Shown here in pieces: positions 52,656-62,111 of a stretch of 64,000 bases of DNA. This DNA comes from Brachyspira pilosicoli P43/6/78 (lineage in GTDB: Bacteria > Spirochaetota > Brachyspiria > Brachyspirales > Brachyspiraceae). Positions within the stretch are counted from its first letter, which is position 1; each line of letters starts with the position of its first letter. The notes below the pieces were generated by a model. That model was not told the origin of the DNA. It worked only from the letters and a program-made list of their open reading frames with translations, and searched no databases. The position numbers and the translations under genes were made by a program. Location: the NCBI RefSeq assembly GCF_000325665.1, contig NC_019908.1, forward strand, positions 1 to 64,000, in the 5' to 3' direction.

Positions 52656-54452
52656 ATGGATAGTAAGTATCGTATAGAATTAGATGAAAATTCCAAAGGG
52701 AGCATGGCAATGAATTCTTATAATAATCTCTCATCATTAGACACAGTAATCAAAGTTATAGGTGTCGGTAACGGCGGCTGTAATGCTATAAACAGAATGA
52801 TAGCTGAAGGATTAGAAAATGTAGATTTCATAGCTATGAATACCGATGCACAGGCACTATCTCGTTCTAATGCTCCTACTAGAATAGTTTTAGGCGACAG
52901 AGTTACACAAGGTTTAGGTGCAGGTACAGACCCAGAGAAGGGTGCTGAAGCTGCTAGAGAAGATGTTGCTAAAATAGAAGAGATTGTAAGCGGTGCTAAT
53001 TTGGTATTTATTGCAAGCAGTTTTGGAGGCGGTACTGGTACTGGTGCTAGTCCTGTTGTTGCAGAGGCTGCTAAAAAGGCTGGTGCTTTAACTATTGGTG
53101 TTGTAACTAAACCTTTTGAGTATGAAGGCAGACTTAAAATGGAGCGTGCTGAGGCTGGTATAGAAAAAATGCTTACAGTAGTAGACTCTCTTATCATTAT
53201 ACCTAATGAAAACCTTTATGATATGGTTGATATGGATAATTATAAATATGAAGAGGCTTTGGCTGTTGTTGATGATATACTACGTCAGGGTGTTCAGGGT
53301 ATTTCTGATATAATTACTCAGGTTGGATTTATAAATGTGGACTTTGCCGATGTAAAAACTATGATTTCTCTTTCTAATGGAAGGGCTCATTTGGGTATTG
53401 GTGTTGGTAAAGGTGATGATAGACTTCATAAGGCTATTACTAATGCATTTGAAAATCCGCTTTTAGATGTTGCTAGTATTAAAAACGCTAGAGGAATACT
53501 TGCTAATATTGTTTGTCCTAAAGATTTTGGTATGAAAGAATATAGAGAGGCAAGCAAGATTATCAATAACTATGCTAATGAAAATGCTAATATCAAAATT
53601 GGTGTTTGTACTAAAGAAGATATTAAAGATGAAATTATTGTTACAATAGTTGCTACTGGTTTTGATAATAACTCTAATAATAGTGATGATAAAAAAATAG
53701 AAGATAAAGAATCTAATACTATAAAAGATGATAAAGTAAATGATGTTTCTAATGAAGTAAAAAATACTAATATAGAAAATAATTCTAATAATATTCAAGA
53801 AACTCAAAAAAGCGATTTTGTTGTTGATGTTGCTGATGTTGTTGATATTGAAGAAAAAGCTAATGTTGATATAGAAGTAAATAGAGAAAATCTAGACGAG
53901 ATAAAAAGCAGCAAAATGGACGCTATTATAGGTAATTATATAAAAAACATAAAAAAATCAGACAATAATATAGAAGAAGAAATAGAAAATAATAATGATA
54001 TTTCAAACAATAAATATGTTATCAACTTTAAAAATAAAATAGAAGAGATGAAAAAACCTGTAATAGTAAAAAGCGGTTTTAGCAGATTAAATCTTGAGAA
54101 TGAATTAAAATCAAATAATTTAGATATTAATTTATCTAGCGATAACATATTGAGAGATGATGATGTTGCTGCGGAGTATGAAGAAGAGTTAGAGCATAGT
54201 AAAATGAGTAGTAAAGAGGAAGCTAAAGATTATAGACCTATGGCAGCAGTAGAGCTTAACAGTGTATTAGAAGATGAAGTTAATACAGAGAGAAAAGCTA
54301 TATCTCCTTTTGAGATTATGCCTGAAGAGGAGATGCAAAAACATAATAATTTGGGAGCTAAATTGCCGTTTGCTGATGAGAGTGTGGATACTGATTATGA
54401 AAAACCAGCATTTCTTAGAAGACAATTGCAGGTGAGAAATATTAATAGATAA
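52656..54452 (+). CDS. ftsZ: Cell division protein FtsZ with an unusually long C-terminal linker
   Basis: FtsZ (598 aa) is the tubulin-like GTPase of the division ring. The GTPase core is complete: VIGVGNGGCNAINRM, the tubulin signature FGGGTGTGAS (about 124-133), NENLYD and the T7 loop NVDFADV. The core ends near residue 335. A linker of about 240 residues rich in Asn/Asp/Lys/Glu follows, ending in a conserved tail DTDYEKPAFLRRQLQ. Typical FtsZ is 350-450 aa. GTGGAG precedes the ATG. ftsA and the mur cluster are not adjacent. Confidence 0.95.
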   Translation: MDSKYRIELDENSKGSMAMNSYNNLSSLDTVIKVIGVGNGGCNAINRMIAEGLENVDFIAMNTDAQALSRSNAPTRIVLGDRVTQGLGAGTDPEKGAEAAREDVAKIEEIVSGANLVFIASSFGGGTGTGASPVVAEAAKKAGALTIGVVTKPFEYEGRLKMERAEAGIEKMLTVVDSLIIIPNENLYDMVDMDNYKYEEALAVVDDILRQGVQGISDIITQVGFINVDFADVKTMISLSNGRAHLGIGVGKGDDRLHKAITNAFENPLLDVASIKNARGILANIVCPKDFGMKEYREASKIINNYANENANIKIGVCTKEDIKDEIIVTIVATGFDNNSNNSDDKKIEDKESNTIKDDKVNDVSNEVKNTNIENNSNNIQETQKSDFVVDVADVVDIEEKANVDIEVNRENLDEIKSSKMDAIIGNYIKNIKKSDNNIEEEIENNNDISNNKYVINFKNKIEEMKKPVIVKSGFSRLNLENELKSNNLDINLSSDNILRDDDVAAEYEEELEHSKMSSKEEAKDYRPMAAVELNSVLEDEVNTERKAISPFEIMPEEEMQKHNNLGAKLPFADESVDTDYEKPAFLRRQLQVRNINR

Positions 54453-54465
54453 AAGGGTTGCAGCA

Positions 54466-56361
54466 TTGAATATATATAAAATTTTTTGTTTATTTGTTTT
54501 AACAGTATGCAGTGCTTTGGCACAGAGTTATGATGATGCTTTAAATCTCTATAACAATAGAAATTATGAAGCATCTATCTCTGTGCTAAATTCTCTAAAT
54601 ATTAAACCTAGTAATATCAATGAATATCTTTTGCTTATAGATAATTATATAAAACTTCAAAATTATACCATGGCACAAACTCTTATAGATGATGCTTATA
54701 GATATCATTCTAAAGATTATAGAGTTTTGGAAAGAAAATTAACTATAGAACTTTTAAATAATAAAAACAATGAAGCAAGAACTACAATTAACCAAATTAA
54801 AGCATTAGACAGTAAAAATTATCTTGCTAATTATGCTGAAGGTGTATTAAGCGAAAGAGTAGGCTATTATAAAACTGCTATGAGCTTATATGAAAGGGCT
54901 ATGATAATAAACAGAACTAGAAGTGAATCTCCTATAGCACTTGCATATTTAAAGCTTGCTAATGGTGATAGAAATGCTGCTTTAGATTTATTTAATCTTA
55001 ATGTAAAAAACAACCCTAGAATGGCTGAGTCTTATTATAACTTGGCTAATTATTATTATATAACTGGAAATTATAATGCGTCTTTAAATGAAATAAAAAA
55101 TGCTTTGTATTATTATACAAATTATAATGATGCTAAAATATTACAGGCAAATGTTTATATGGCTTTAGACAGATATAATGATGCTATAGCTATATTGGAA
55201 TATTTACCGGAGTCAAGTTTTAGAGATGATACTAAAAATTATTATATAGGCAATGTTTATGAGAAGGCTAATAATTTTCCTAGTGCTAAAAATGCTTATA
55301 TAAATTATTTAAGAGTAAAACCAGAAGATGAGCTTGGCAGATTAGCTTATGAGAGAGTTTTATTTAATACTAATCCTCAAGCTGATTATGAGAGAGACAG
55401 AGCTGCTTTATATTATGCTAATAAGGCTTCTTACTATACAAGACTTGCTGATAAAGTTCGCTCTCAAGCATATTTAAAACATATGTTAAAATTAAATCCT
55501 GCTAATACTTATGCAAGACTTATGCTTTCTGATGTTTATAAAAGAATGGGGTTAGAGGAAAAGGCTTTAGAAGAATTAGAGATTGCTAAGAATGTTAATC
55601 CTACTAATAAATCTATTGTTTATAAATATGATAGTTATAAAAGAAAATTAGATAAAAATATAATATCTAGAACTTGGGGAATAGATAATCAGTATAATGT
55701 AGAAAGACCGGGTTTTACAGTTGCTATAGCTGATACTATTAATATACAAAAAGACAGCCCAATGTTTTTAAATACTGCATTATATCAAACATTATCATAC
55801 GTTCTTCCTCAATACGGCAGATTTAATGTTGTAGATATTTATAATACTTATTATTCTGAGAGAGATTTATATCAAGAATTAAAAAGAAGAAATGCTGATT
55901 ATTATTTAAGAGGCTCTACATTTAGCGGATATGACAATATTACTTTAATGCTTGACTTAGTAGATGTTAATACAGAGAGAGTTGTTACTAATTTTACTAT
56001 CACTACTAGAGGCAGAGATAAAATGATGACTGCTGCTGTTATGGCTGGAAATGTTATTAATAATACAGTGCCTTTCTATTCTAAAATAATTAAAATACAT
56101 AATGACAATATATATATTAATGCCGGCAAACTTCAAGGCTTAAGCAATAATATGAATATGATGATATATAACACAACTAAAGCAGAGTTAAATATGACTA
56201 ATGCAGAAAGTATTGGTATGGCTAAAGTAATAACAGTTGATGAGAATGTATCTTTAATTAAACTTATAGATAATAGAGCTTTAAGCAAACTTAATATAAA
56301 TCAAATAACAGTTCCTTATGTTACTAATACAGTAAATACAAATATTGCTGCTGTTAATTAA
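54466..56361 (+). CDS. Secreted TPR protein with a CsgG/FlgO-like C-terminal domain
   Basis: A 631-aa exported protein: signal peptide MNIYKIFCLFVLTVCSALA, then about nine TPR units (residues 25-390) and a C-terminal domain from about 405 (GFTVAIADTINIQKDSPMF, TALYQTLSYVLPQYGRFNVVD, LRGSTFSGYDNITLMLDLVDVNTERVV) that resembles CsgG/FlgO/LpoB-type domains. Start is a TTG with AAGGG upstream, 13 bp after ftsZ, so it may be co-transcribed with it. A periplasmic or outer-membrane assembly role is inferred. Confidence 0.75.
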   Translation: MNIYKIFCLFVLTVCSALAQSYDDALNLYNNRNYEASISVLNSLNIKPSNINEYLLLIDNYIKLQNYTMAQTLIDDAYRYHSKDYRVLERKLTIELLNNKNNEARTTINQIKALDSKNYLANYAEGVLSERVGYYKTAMSLYERAMIINRTRSESPIALAYLKLANGDRNAALDLFNLNVKNNPRMAESYYNLANYYYITGNYNASLNEIKNALYYYTNYNDAKILQANVYMALDRYNDAIAILEYLPESSFRDDTKNYYIGNVYEKANNFPSAKNAYINYLRVKPEDELGRLAYERVLFNTNPQADYERDRAALYYANKASYYTRLADKVRSQAYLKHMLKLNPANTYARLMLSDVYKRMGLEEKALEELEIAKNVNPTNKSIVYKYDSYKRKLDKNIISRTWGIDNQYNVERPGFTVAIADTINIQKDSPMFLNTALYQTLSYVLPQYGRFNVVDIYNTYYSERDLYQELKRRNADYYLRGSTFSGYDNITLMLDLVDVNTERVVTNFTITTRGRDKMMTAAVMAGNVINNTVPFYSKIIKIHNDNIYINAGKLQGLSNNMNMMIYNTTKAELNMTNAESIGMAKVITVDENVSLIKLIDNRALSKLNINQITVPYVTNTVNTNIAAVN

Positions 56362-56370
56362 TAATTATTT

Positions 56371-56988
56371 ATGAGAAACATTATAGGTGTATATGGTCTT
56401 ATCTGTTCTGGTAAGAGTTCTTTTTCTAAAATGCTTGCAAAAGAGCTTGATGCGTTTTATATAGATGCTGATAAGCTTGGTCATGAGGCTTTAGAAAATA
56501 AAAAAGATATTATTGTAAAAGAGTTTTCTGATAGTATATTAGATTCCAATAATAATATAGACAGAAAAAAACTTGGAAGTATTGTATTTTCTAATAAAAA
56601 CAAGCTTAAAAAACTTCAGGATATTACTTATTCTTATATAGAAAAAAAGACAGAAAATTTGATAAACTCCACTGATAAAGATGTTGTTATAGAAGCTGCT
56701 TTAATTATGAGGAGCAATATTTATAAACTTTGTAATAGTTTAGTTTTTGTTAATGCCAAAACTTCTAGTATCTTAAAAAGAATGCAAGAAACTAGAAACA
56801 TATCAGAGCATCATGCAAGAAAGATATTAAAAATGCAAAGAGATGTAAAAAATAAGAAACTTGATGCCGATATTATTGTTAACAATATGAGAGATTATAA
56901 TCATTTAGTAATTATATCTCGAAAATTAGGATGGCATTATGGAAATGAATCAAAAAGAAAACATGGAAGAAAGAGATTATTCTACTAA
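56371..56988 (+). CDS. coaE: Dephospho-CoA kinase
   Basis: CoaE (205 aa) performs the last step of coenzyme A synthesis. P-loop GLICSGKSSFSK (about 9-20), the CoA-binding ADKLGHEAL segment, KKLGSIVFSN, and the lid motif RMQETRNISEHHARKIL fit the family, although the P-loop Gly at the third position is Ile-Cys. No ribosome site is seen before the ATG; it begins 9 bp after the TPR gene. Its end overlaps the SPOR gene start by 50 bp. The C-terminal KRKHGRKRLFY tail is shared coding sequence. Confidence 0.9.
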   Translation: MRNIIGVYGLICSGKSSFSKMLAKELDAFYIDADKLGHEALENKKDIIVKEFSDSILDSNNNIDRKKLGSIVFSNKNKLKKLQDITYSYIEKKTENLINSTDKDVVIEAALIMRSNIYKLCNSLVFVNAKTSSILKRMQETRNISEHHARKILKMQRDVKNKKLDADIIVNNMRDYNHLVIISRKLGWHYGNESKRKHGRKRLFY

Positions 56989-57802
56989 TCTCAATAATCA
57001 TCAAAAAAACAAAAGAACATTATATATAGTTAATTTTACACCTATAAGACTATTGGTATTTTCTGTAAGTGCCGCTAGTTTAGTATTATTTATATTTGTT
57101 ATAGGTTTTCATTTAGGTTCTTCTAAAACTAGCTATGCTTCTAATAATAGTGCAGAAGTTTCAAGCGATATACTTATGAGAGAAAACAGCGGTGATTTAG
57201 ATACTACTGATACTTTGGCTATGGCTAATGATTTAAATACTCAAGAAAACACTATGCAAGAATCTAGTATTGTTGATTCAAATATAGATAATATTGAGCC
57301 TTTAAATAATAATAATGCTTCAAGCGGAAACAGCAGCAGTATTATTAGAGAGGGTGTATCTTCAGAAGATAGATATAATGAATACACTAAAAATTTAGCT
57401 TCAGAACTTGATGCTATTAATGCAAATATTAAAGGCGAACAAGCTCCAAATTCAACATATACACCTCCAGAGCAAATGATAGCTAGTGTAAAACCTATAG
57501 AGAAAAAAGAAGTAACTACAACTGTACCATATACTAGAAGCTCTTCTCAAGACTCTATTTATTTTATACAAGTAGCAGTTGGTTTTGATAAAGATAATAC
57601 ATATTCTGTAAGAGATACATTAAAAGCAAAATACCCAAAAACTTTTGTAAAAGAAGAAGTAGGCTCTGACGGAAAAACTATGTATAAAATTAAAATAGGA
57701 AGATATGAAACTAGAGAAGATGCTCAGAAGGTTTTAGCTGAAATTAAAAAGAATCCTGTTTATAAAGATAGTTATATTTATTCCGATAAGAAAGTAAGTT
57801 AA
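56939..57802 (+). CDS. SPOR-domain membrane protein
   Basis: A 287-aa bitopic membrane protein: cytoplasmic N-terminus, one helix (about 35-60, LLVFSVSAASLVLFIFVIGF), a low-complexity Ser/Asn/Thr periplasmic linker and a C-terminal SPOR domain (YFIQVAVGFDKDNTYSVRDTLK ... YKIKIGRYETREDAQKVLAEIK). SPOR domains bind denuded peptidoglycan at the division septum, so its presence in the ftsZ, TPR, coaE run suggests a divisome protein. Starts at 56939 or 56945 are possible; both overlap coaE. Confidence 0.88.
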   Translation: MEMNQKENMEERDYSTNLNNHQKNKRTLYIVNFTPIRLLVFSVSAASLVLFIFVIGFHLGSSKTSYASNNSAEVSSDILMRENSGDLDTTDTLAMANDLNTQENTMQESSIVDSNIDNIEPLNNNNASSGNSSSIIREGVSSEDRYNEYTKNLASELDAINANIKGEQAPNSTYTPPEQMIASVKPIEKKEVTTTVPYTRSSSQDSIYFIQVAVGFDKDNTYSVRDTLKAKYPKTFVKEEVGSDGKTMYKIKIGRYETREDAQKVLAEIKKNPVYKDSYIYSDKKVS

Positions 57803-57830
57803 TATTTTAAAGATATCCTAAAAGTTATTG

Positions 57831-57878
57831 TTAGTCCCCTTTTTAAAGCTATTTGCTTTGAGAGGGGATTAATTTTTT
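57831..57878 (+). terminator. Terminator after the SPOR gene
   Basis: TTAGTCCCCT (57831-57840) pairs with AGGGGATTAA (57863-57872), with an inner AAAGC/GCTTT stem, and six T follow. Confidence 0.8.
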
Positions 57879-57887
57879 AAAAATTTT

Positions 57888-58775
57888 TTAAAATAAAAGC
57901 ATTTCTTCTTCTTTTATATTAATTTTTTCTTTATGAAGTTCTTCTCTTGATTTGTATGATATATTATATTTCTCTTCTAATGCTTTTATTTTTTTGTACA
58001 TTTTCTCTTTATAATCATCTTTAAGAATACCATTGCTTCCATAAATATATAAATATTTTTTATAATGATTTGGAAAGTTCTCTCTAACAAAGTTTAAAAA
58101 TATCTTTCTGCATTCTCCGCAAAGTTTTAATGCATCAGCAGCACAGTAATCTATATCACATTCTTTTGCTGTTTTAAAAATATTTTCTAATTCATCTTCT
58201 GTGATAAAAGGCATTACAGGCATTGTATGAATTGCAACTGTTGCTTTTGTTTTTTTGAACTCTTTTAATATTTCTAATCTTTTTAATGGGCTTATTACAT
58301 TAGGCTCTATAAGTGATGAGAGTTTTTCATTTAATGTTGTTATAGTAACTGCTATTCTAACTGGCACTATATTTGAAAGCTCATCTATCAAATCAAAATC
58401 TCTTAATATTAAATCGCTTTTTGTAGATATGCACATTGGTGTTTTATATCTTATAAGAAGTTTTAATATATCTCTCATAAGTTTATAATCTTTTTCGCAT
58501 TCTTGATAATTATCTGTAACGCTTCCTAAGTTAATAATATCCCTTTTCCAATTTCTTGATGATAACTCTTTTTCTAACATTTCTGCAATATTTTTCTTTA
58601 CAAATATCTCGCCAAAAAAATCTCTTGAGTTAATATATTTATGAGAATATACAGCAAAGCAATAGTAGCACTTATGAATGCAGCCTCTGTATATATTTAA
58701 ATCATAACAGAAACCGTATTTATTATTTATTTTATTTAATGCTGATTTACAGTTAATTTCTCTATATTTAATCAT
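57888..58775 (-). CDS. SPL/Rv2578c-type radical SAM protein
   Basis: A 295-aa radical SAM protein of the spore-photoproduct-lyase-like / Rv2578c group. The cluster motif is YRGCIHKCYYCFA (C-x3-C-x2-C, about 32-39), preceded by NIYRGC as typical. Further conserved parts: VTDNYQECEKDYKLMRDILKLL, TKSDLILRD, VRIAVTITTLNEKLSSLIEPN and a Cys-containing DYCAADALKLCGECRKIF. Not a sporulating context, so the true substrate is not known; DNA repair or a nucleotide modification is possible. Confidence 0.82.
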   Translation of the reverse strand: MIKYREINCKSALNKINNKYGFCYDLNIYRGCIHKCYYCFAVYSHKYINSRDFFGEIFVKKNIAEMLEKELSSRNWKRDIINLGSVTDNYQECEKDYKLMRDILKLLIRYKTPMCISTKSDLILRDFDLIDELSNIVPVRIAVTITTLNEKLSSLIEPNVISPLKRLEILKEFKKTKATVAIHTMPVMPFITEDELENIFKTAKECDIDYCAADALKLCGECRKIFLNFVRENFPNHYKKYLYIYGSNGILKDDYKEKMYKKIKALEEKYNISYKSREELHKEKINIKEEEMLLF

Positions 58776-58919
58776 AAATACCCTTATATTTATACAGTAT
58801 ATTAATATATATTATATATTTTTGCAAGTGAGTTTTAATAAAATTCTTTAGTAAGTTTAATATATTTCGATATAGTTAATGGATTATTTTAAATTAAATA
58901 ATAAAGGCAATTTTTAATT

Positions 58920-61073
58920 ATGAAAGGTAAAAGAATTATCATAATAGGAGCTGGTCTATTACAAGTGCCGGCAATACAAATAGCCAAAGATATGGGATTA
59001 TATACAATAGTATTGGATTATAATAAAGATGCTCCGGGAATGAAGATAGCAGATTATCCTATAATAGCGTCTACAAGAGATGTTGATGGGTGTGTGAGAG
59101 TTGCTAGGGCTTTAAGCAAAGAAATGGGTATAGATGGTGTTATTACTGTTGGAACCGATGCTTCTAGCACTGTTGCGGCTGTTGCCAATGCTTTGGGGCT
59201 TCCGGGCAATAGATTTGAAGATGCTTATGCTGCTTCAAACAAAATAAGAATGCGTGAGAGATTTAAGAAAAACAATGTTCCTCAGCCTAATTTTTTCCCT
59301 GTGTGGAATTATGATGAGGCGGTTGAGGCTTATAGAAATTTAACTAAACCTGTTGTAATAAAGCCTGCCGACAATATGGGAGCACGCGGAGTAATGAAGG
59401 TGTCTGATGAAAAAGATGTACTTAATGCTTTTAATAGGGCTAAGAGTGCTTCTCCTTCGGGTGAGGTTATAATAGAAGAGTTTATGGAAGGGCCTGAACT
59501 TTCTATAGACATGCTTATTTATAATGATGAGATATATGTTACAGGTGTTGCTGACAGAATTATAGAATATCCTCCGTTTTTTATAGAGACTGGGCATATA
59601 CTTCCTTCTGCTTTAGAGCAAGAAAAGATAGATGATGCAATCAATGTAATGAAGGCTGGTATAAAGGCTTTGAATTTAAAAATTGGTGCTGCTAAGGGAG
59701 ATATAAAAGTAACAAAAAACGGTGCTATGGTAGGGGAGATTGCTGCGAGACTTTCTGGCGGTTTTATGAGTGCTTATACTTATCCTTTTGCTACTGGTGT
59801 AAACCTTATTAAAAATGCAATAGAGATAGCTTTGGGTAATCCTCCAAGTGATTTAAAGCCTAAATGGGATAGAGTTTCTGTTGAGAAGGCTTTTTTACCT
59901 GGTACAGGAATTATTGAATCTATAGAAGGCTTGGAAAATGCTAAAAATATAGACGGCGTAAAAGAGATATTTATTAAAACAAAGGTAGGCGATATATTAG
60001 TTTCTCCTACAAGCAATCTTGATAAGGCTGGAAACGTTATAGCTGTGGCAGATACTAGAGATAAAGCCATAGAAATTGCTAATAAGGCTATAAATGCTGT
60101 TCATTTTAAGCTAACCGATGAAAAATCTCTTACAATAGAAGAAATTAAAAAAGTATCAAAAGAAAAGTTATCTTCAAAACATAATGTTGATTATTTGTTT
60201 GATGAAAATAAAGATACAGGATTGGAAAATTATTCTTTCTCTCCAAGCATAATACATAATGATGATAAAGATGTTAGTTTGCAAACTAGTATATTTAATA
60301 TGCATTTATCTCAGCCTATTATAATAGATACTATTCATAACCTTCCAGAAGCTTTAGACGGTATAATGGATATAAAAGAATATTATAACATCACTATGGA
60401 TATAGCTTCAAACTCTGAGATACTTGCTATACTCAATGATTTTAATAATGATGAAATATTTAATTTAGCTATCCAATCTATCAAAGAACATAAGAGAGGA
60501 ATTGTTATGATTAGCGGTAATAACTCTCAAGATGTTATAATGAGAAAGCTTAAAGAGGCACAAAAAAATGGAGCTTGTGCTGTTGGAATAGATTTGTCTT
60601 ATTATTATAATGGCTGTGAAAATAATATACATCTAAAAACTCATAAAGAAATAAATTATATTCAAAAACATTTGGACATACCTCTAATAGTAAAAGGCAT
60701 ATCTAATGAAAAAGATATAGTTAATAATAACTTAAATAATGTATATTTTTCTAATAATAATAAGTATTCATTAAAAGGTATGAAAAAAGTTTCCGATACT
60801 ATTAGTAGCATAGCTTTAAACTTGCATAAGAATAAAATGCAAATTAATATTTTGGCAGAATCACCTAAATACGGCGGAGAATTATTTAAGTATTATGCTT
60901 TAGGTGCTAATGTTGTTTGCGTGACAGAAGAGAGTTTTATTTCTATTGTAAGCAAAGGCAGAAAAGGACTTGAATATATGATTTATTCTACTAAAGAAGA
61001 ATTAGAAAGAATGATGAAAATATTCGGATTCAATAAATTAAAATATGATAATACCGTATGGTGCAAAAATTAG
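58920..61073 (+). CDS. ATP-grasp enzyme fused to a degenerate FMN-dehydrogenase-like barrel
   Basis: A 717-aa two-part protein. Residues 1-400 are a full ATP-grasp carboxylate-amine ligase module (IIIIGAGLLQVPAIQIAKDMG, KIRMRERFKKNNVPQPNFF, VVIKPADNMGARGV, IIEEFMEGPELSIDML, GEIAARLSGGFMSAYTYPFATG). Residues about 440-715 align in order with FMN-dependent alpha-hydroxy-acid dehydrogenases: LSQPIIIDTI, KNGACAVGIDLSYY, LDIPLIVKGISNEKDIV, LAESPKYGGELFKYYALGANVVCV, RKGLEYMIYSTKEELERMMKIFG. The catalytic SNHGGR box is replaced by SNNNK and the DGGIRRG box by AESPKYGG, so the barrel has probably lost oxidase chemistry. Its product is unknown. Confidence 0.75.
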   Translation: MKGKRIIIIGAGLLQVPAIQIAKDMGLYTIVLDYNKDAPGMKIADYPIIASTRDVDGCVRVARALSKEMGIDGVITVGTDASSTVAAVANALGLPGNRFEDAYAASNKIRMRERFKKNNVPQPNFFPVWNYDEAVEAYRNLTKPVVIKPADNMGARGVMKVSDEKDVLNAFNRAKSASPSGEVIIEEFMEGPELSIDMLIYNDEIYVTGVADRIIEYPPFFIETGHILPSALEQEKIDDAINVMKAGIKALNLKIGAAKGDIKVTKNGAMVGEIAARLSGGFMSAYTYPFATGVNLIKNAIEIALGNPPSDLKPKWDRVSVEKAFLPGTGIIESIEGLENAKNIDGVKEIFIKTKVGDILVSPTSNLDKAGNVIAVADTRDKAIEIANKAINAVHFKLTDEKSLTIEEIKKVSKEKLSSKHNVDYLFDENKDTGLENYSFSPSIIHNDDKDVSLQTSIFNMHLSQPIIIDTIHNLPEALDGIMDIKEYYNITMDIASNSEILAILNDFNNDEIFNLAIQSIKEHKRGIVMISGNNSQDVIMRKLKEAQKNGACAVGIDLSYYYNGCENNIHLKTHKEINYIQKHLDIPLIVKGISNEKDIVNNNLNNVYFSNNNKYSLKGMKKVSDTISSIALNLHKNKMQINILAESPKYGGELFKYYALGANVVCVTEESFISIVSKGRKGLEYMIYSTKEELERMMKIFGFNKLKYDNTVWCKN

Positions 61074-61083
61074 GTAGTTATTT

Positions 61084-62109
61084 ATGGAAGTAAAAGAAAT
61101 TAGCTTATCAAAATCATACCTTTATGGTTTTTTTGCTGCTATGATAAGCACTCTAATATATAGTGCTATAGCAATACCTATTTATATATTACTTATCTCT
61201 TCAAACCCTAATAACTTTTTGGTTTATTTGCTTTATACTTTGGATATTTGGGTTTGGATATGGATATCTATGTCTATATTATATGCTTTTGTTGTGGTGT
61301 TTATATTTTCTGCAAAAGAGCATGAGGCTAATTTAAGAAAAAGTATAGGAAATATTTTATTTTTTGTTGTTACTTCTATAGTGATGCTTCTTTCTTTAAG
61401 CTATATACCAGAAATACAAAAAATATTATACAGACAAGAATATACTTTCTATAGTACAATATTATCTCTATGCTTATTTTTTATGGCTATATTTTTATCT
61501 TATAATATAAGAAATATTATATTTTTTATGTATAATTTAATATTATTTAATTTAGGATATGAATCTGCTAATTCTTCTAATAATTCATCTGATGAAGCAG
61601 AAAAAACTAATACTTTAGAATATGAAATATTTAATAATACATTAAAAACAGTAATATCATTTTCACAGAGACATAATTATGCTATAGGTATAATGGCGTT
61701 TAATATATCTAATGCTAATGATATAATAGAGCATTATGACAGACTTGGATATTATAAGATAAGAAAAGATTTGGTTGCTTTTATAAAAAAAGAAGCTAGA
61801 GCAGGCGAGAGTCAATGTTTGATAGATGATGATATTATATATATAATAGTATATGCTAATGAAGAAGAGGCTTTGAAGATTACTAAGAGATATTTAAAGA
61901 TGCTTCAAAATTATAACTTTAGCTATAATGGCGATAATATAGATGTAAAAGTGTCTATGGCTGTTAGCGGATTTGATTTTGCTGATAATAAGGCTAATAA
62001 AATATCAATATTTACAGTTAAAGATAATTTAACTGATAAGATAAAAGAAGCTTTAAGGGAATCTAAAGAAACAGAAAGCCCTGTTATAGTTTATCAAAAA
62101 GGAATATAA
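61084..62109 (+). CDS. Membrane protein with a degenerate GGDEF-like domain
   Basis: A 341-aa protein: four predicted membrane helices in residues 10-155, then a cytoplasmic domain (about 175-335) with the GGDEF fold order (YAIGIMAFNISNANDIIEHYDRLGYYKIRKDL). The signature loop reads GESQCLIDDD instead of GG(D/E)EF, so diguanylate cyclase activity is not expected. It starts 10 bp after the ATP-grasp gene and ends 2 bp before the next start, so the three genes look like one operon. Confidence 0.65.
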   Translation: MEVKEISLSKSYLYGFFAAMISTLIYSAIAIPIYILLISSNPNNFLVYLLYTLDIWVWIWISMSILYAFVVVFIFSAKEHEANLRKSIGNILFFVVTSIVMLLSLSYIPEIQKILYRQEYTFYSTILSLCLFFMAIFLSYNIRNIIFFMYNLILFNLGYESANSSNNSSDEAEKTNTLEYEIFNNTLKTVISFSQRHNYAIGIMAFNISNANDIIEHYDRLGYYKIRKDLVAFIKKEARAGESQCLIDDDIIYIIVYANEEEALKITKRYLKMLQNYNFSYNGDNIDVKVSMAVSGFDFADNKANKISIFTVKDNLTDKIKEALRESKETESPVIVYQKGI

Positions 62110-62111
62110 TA

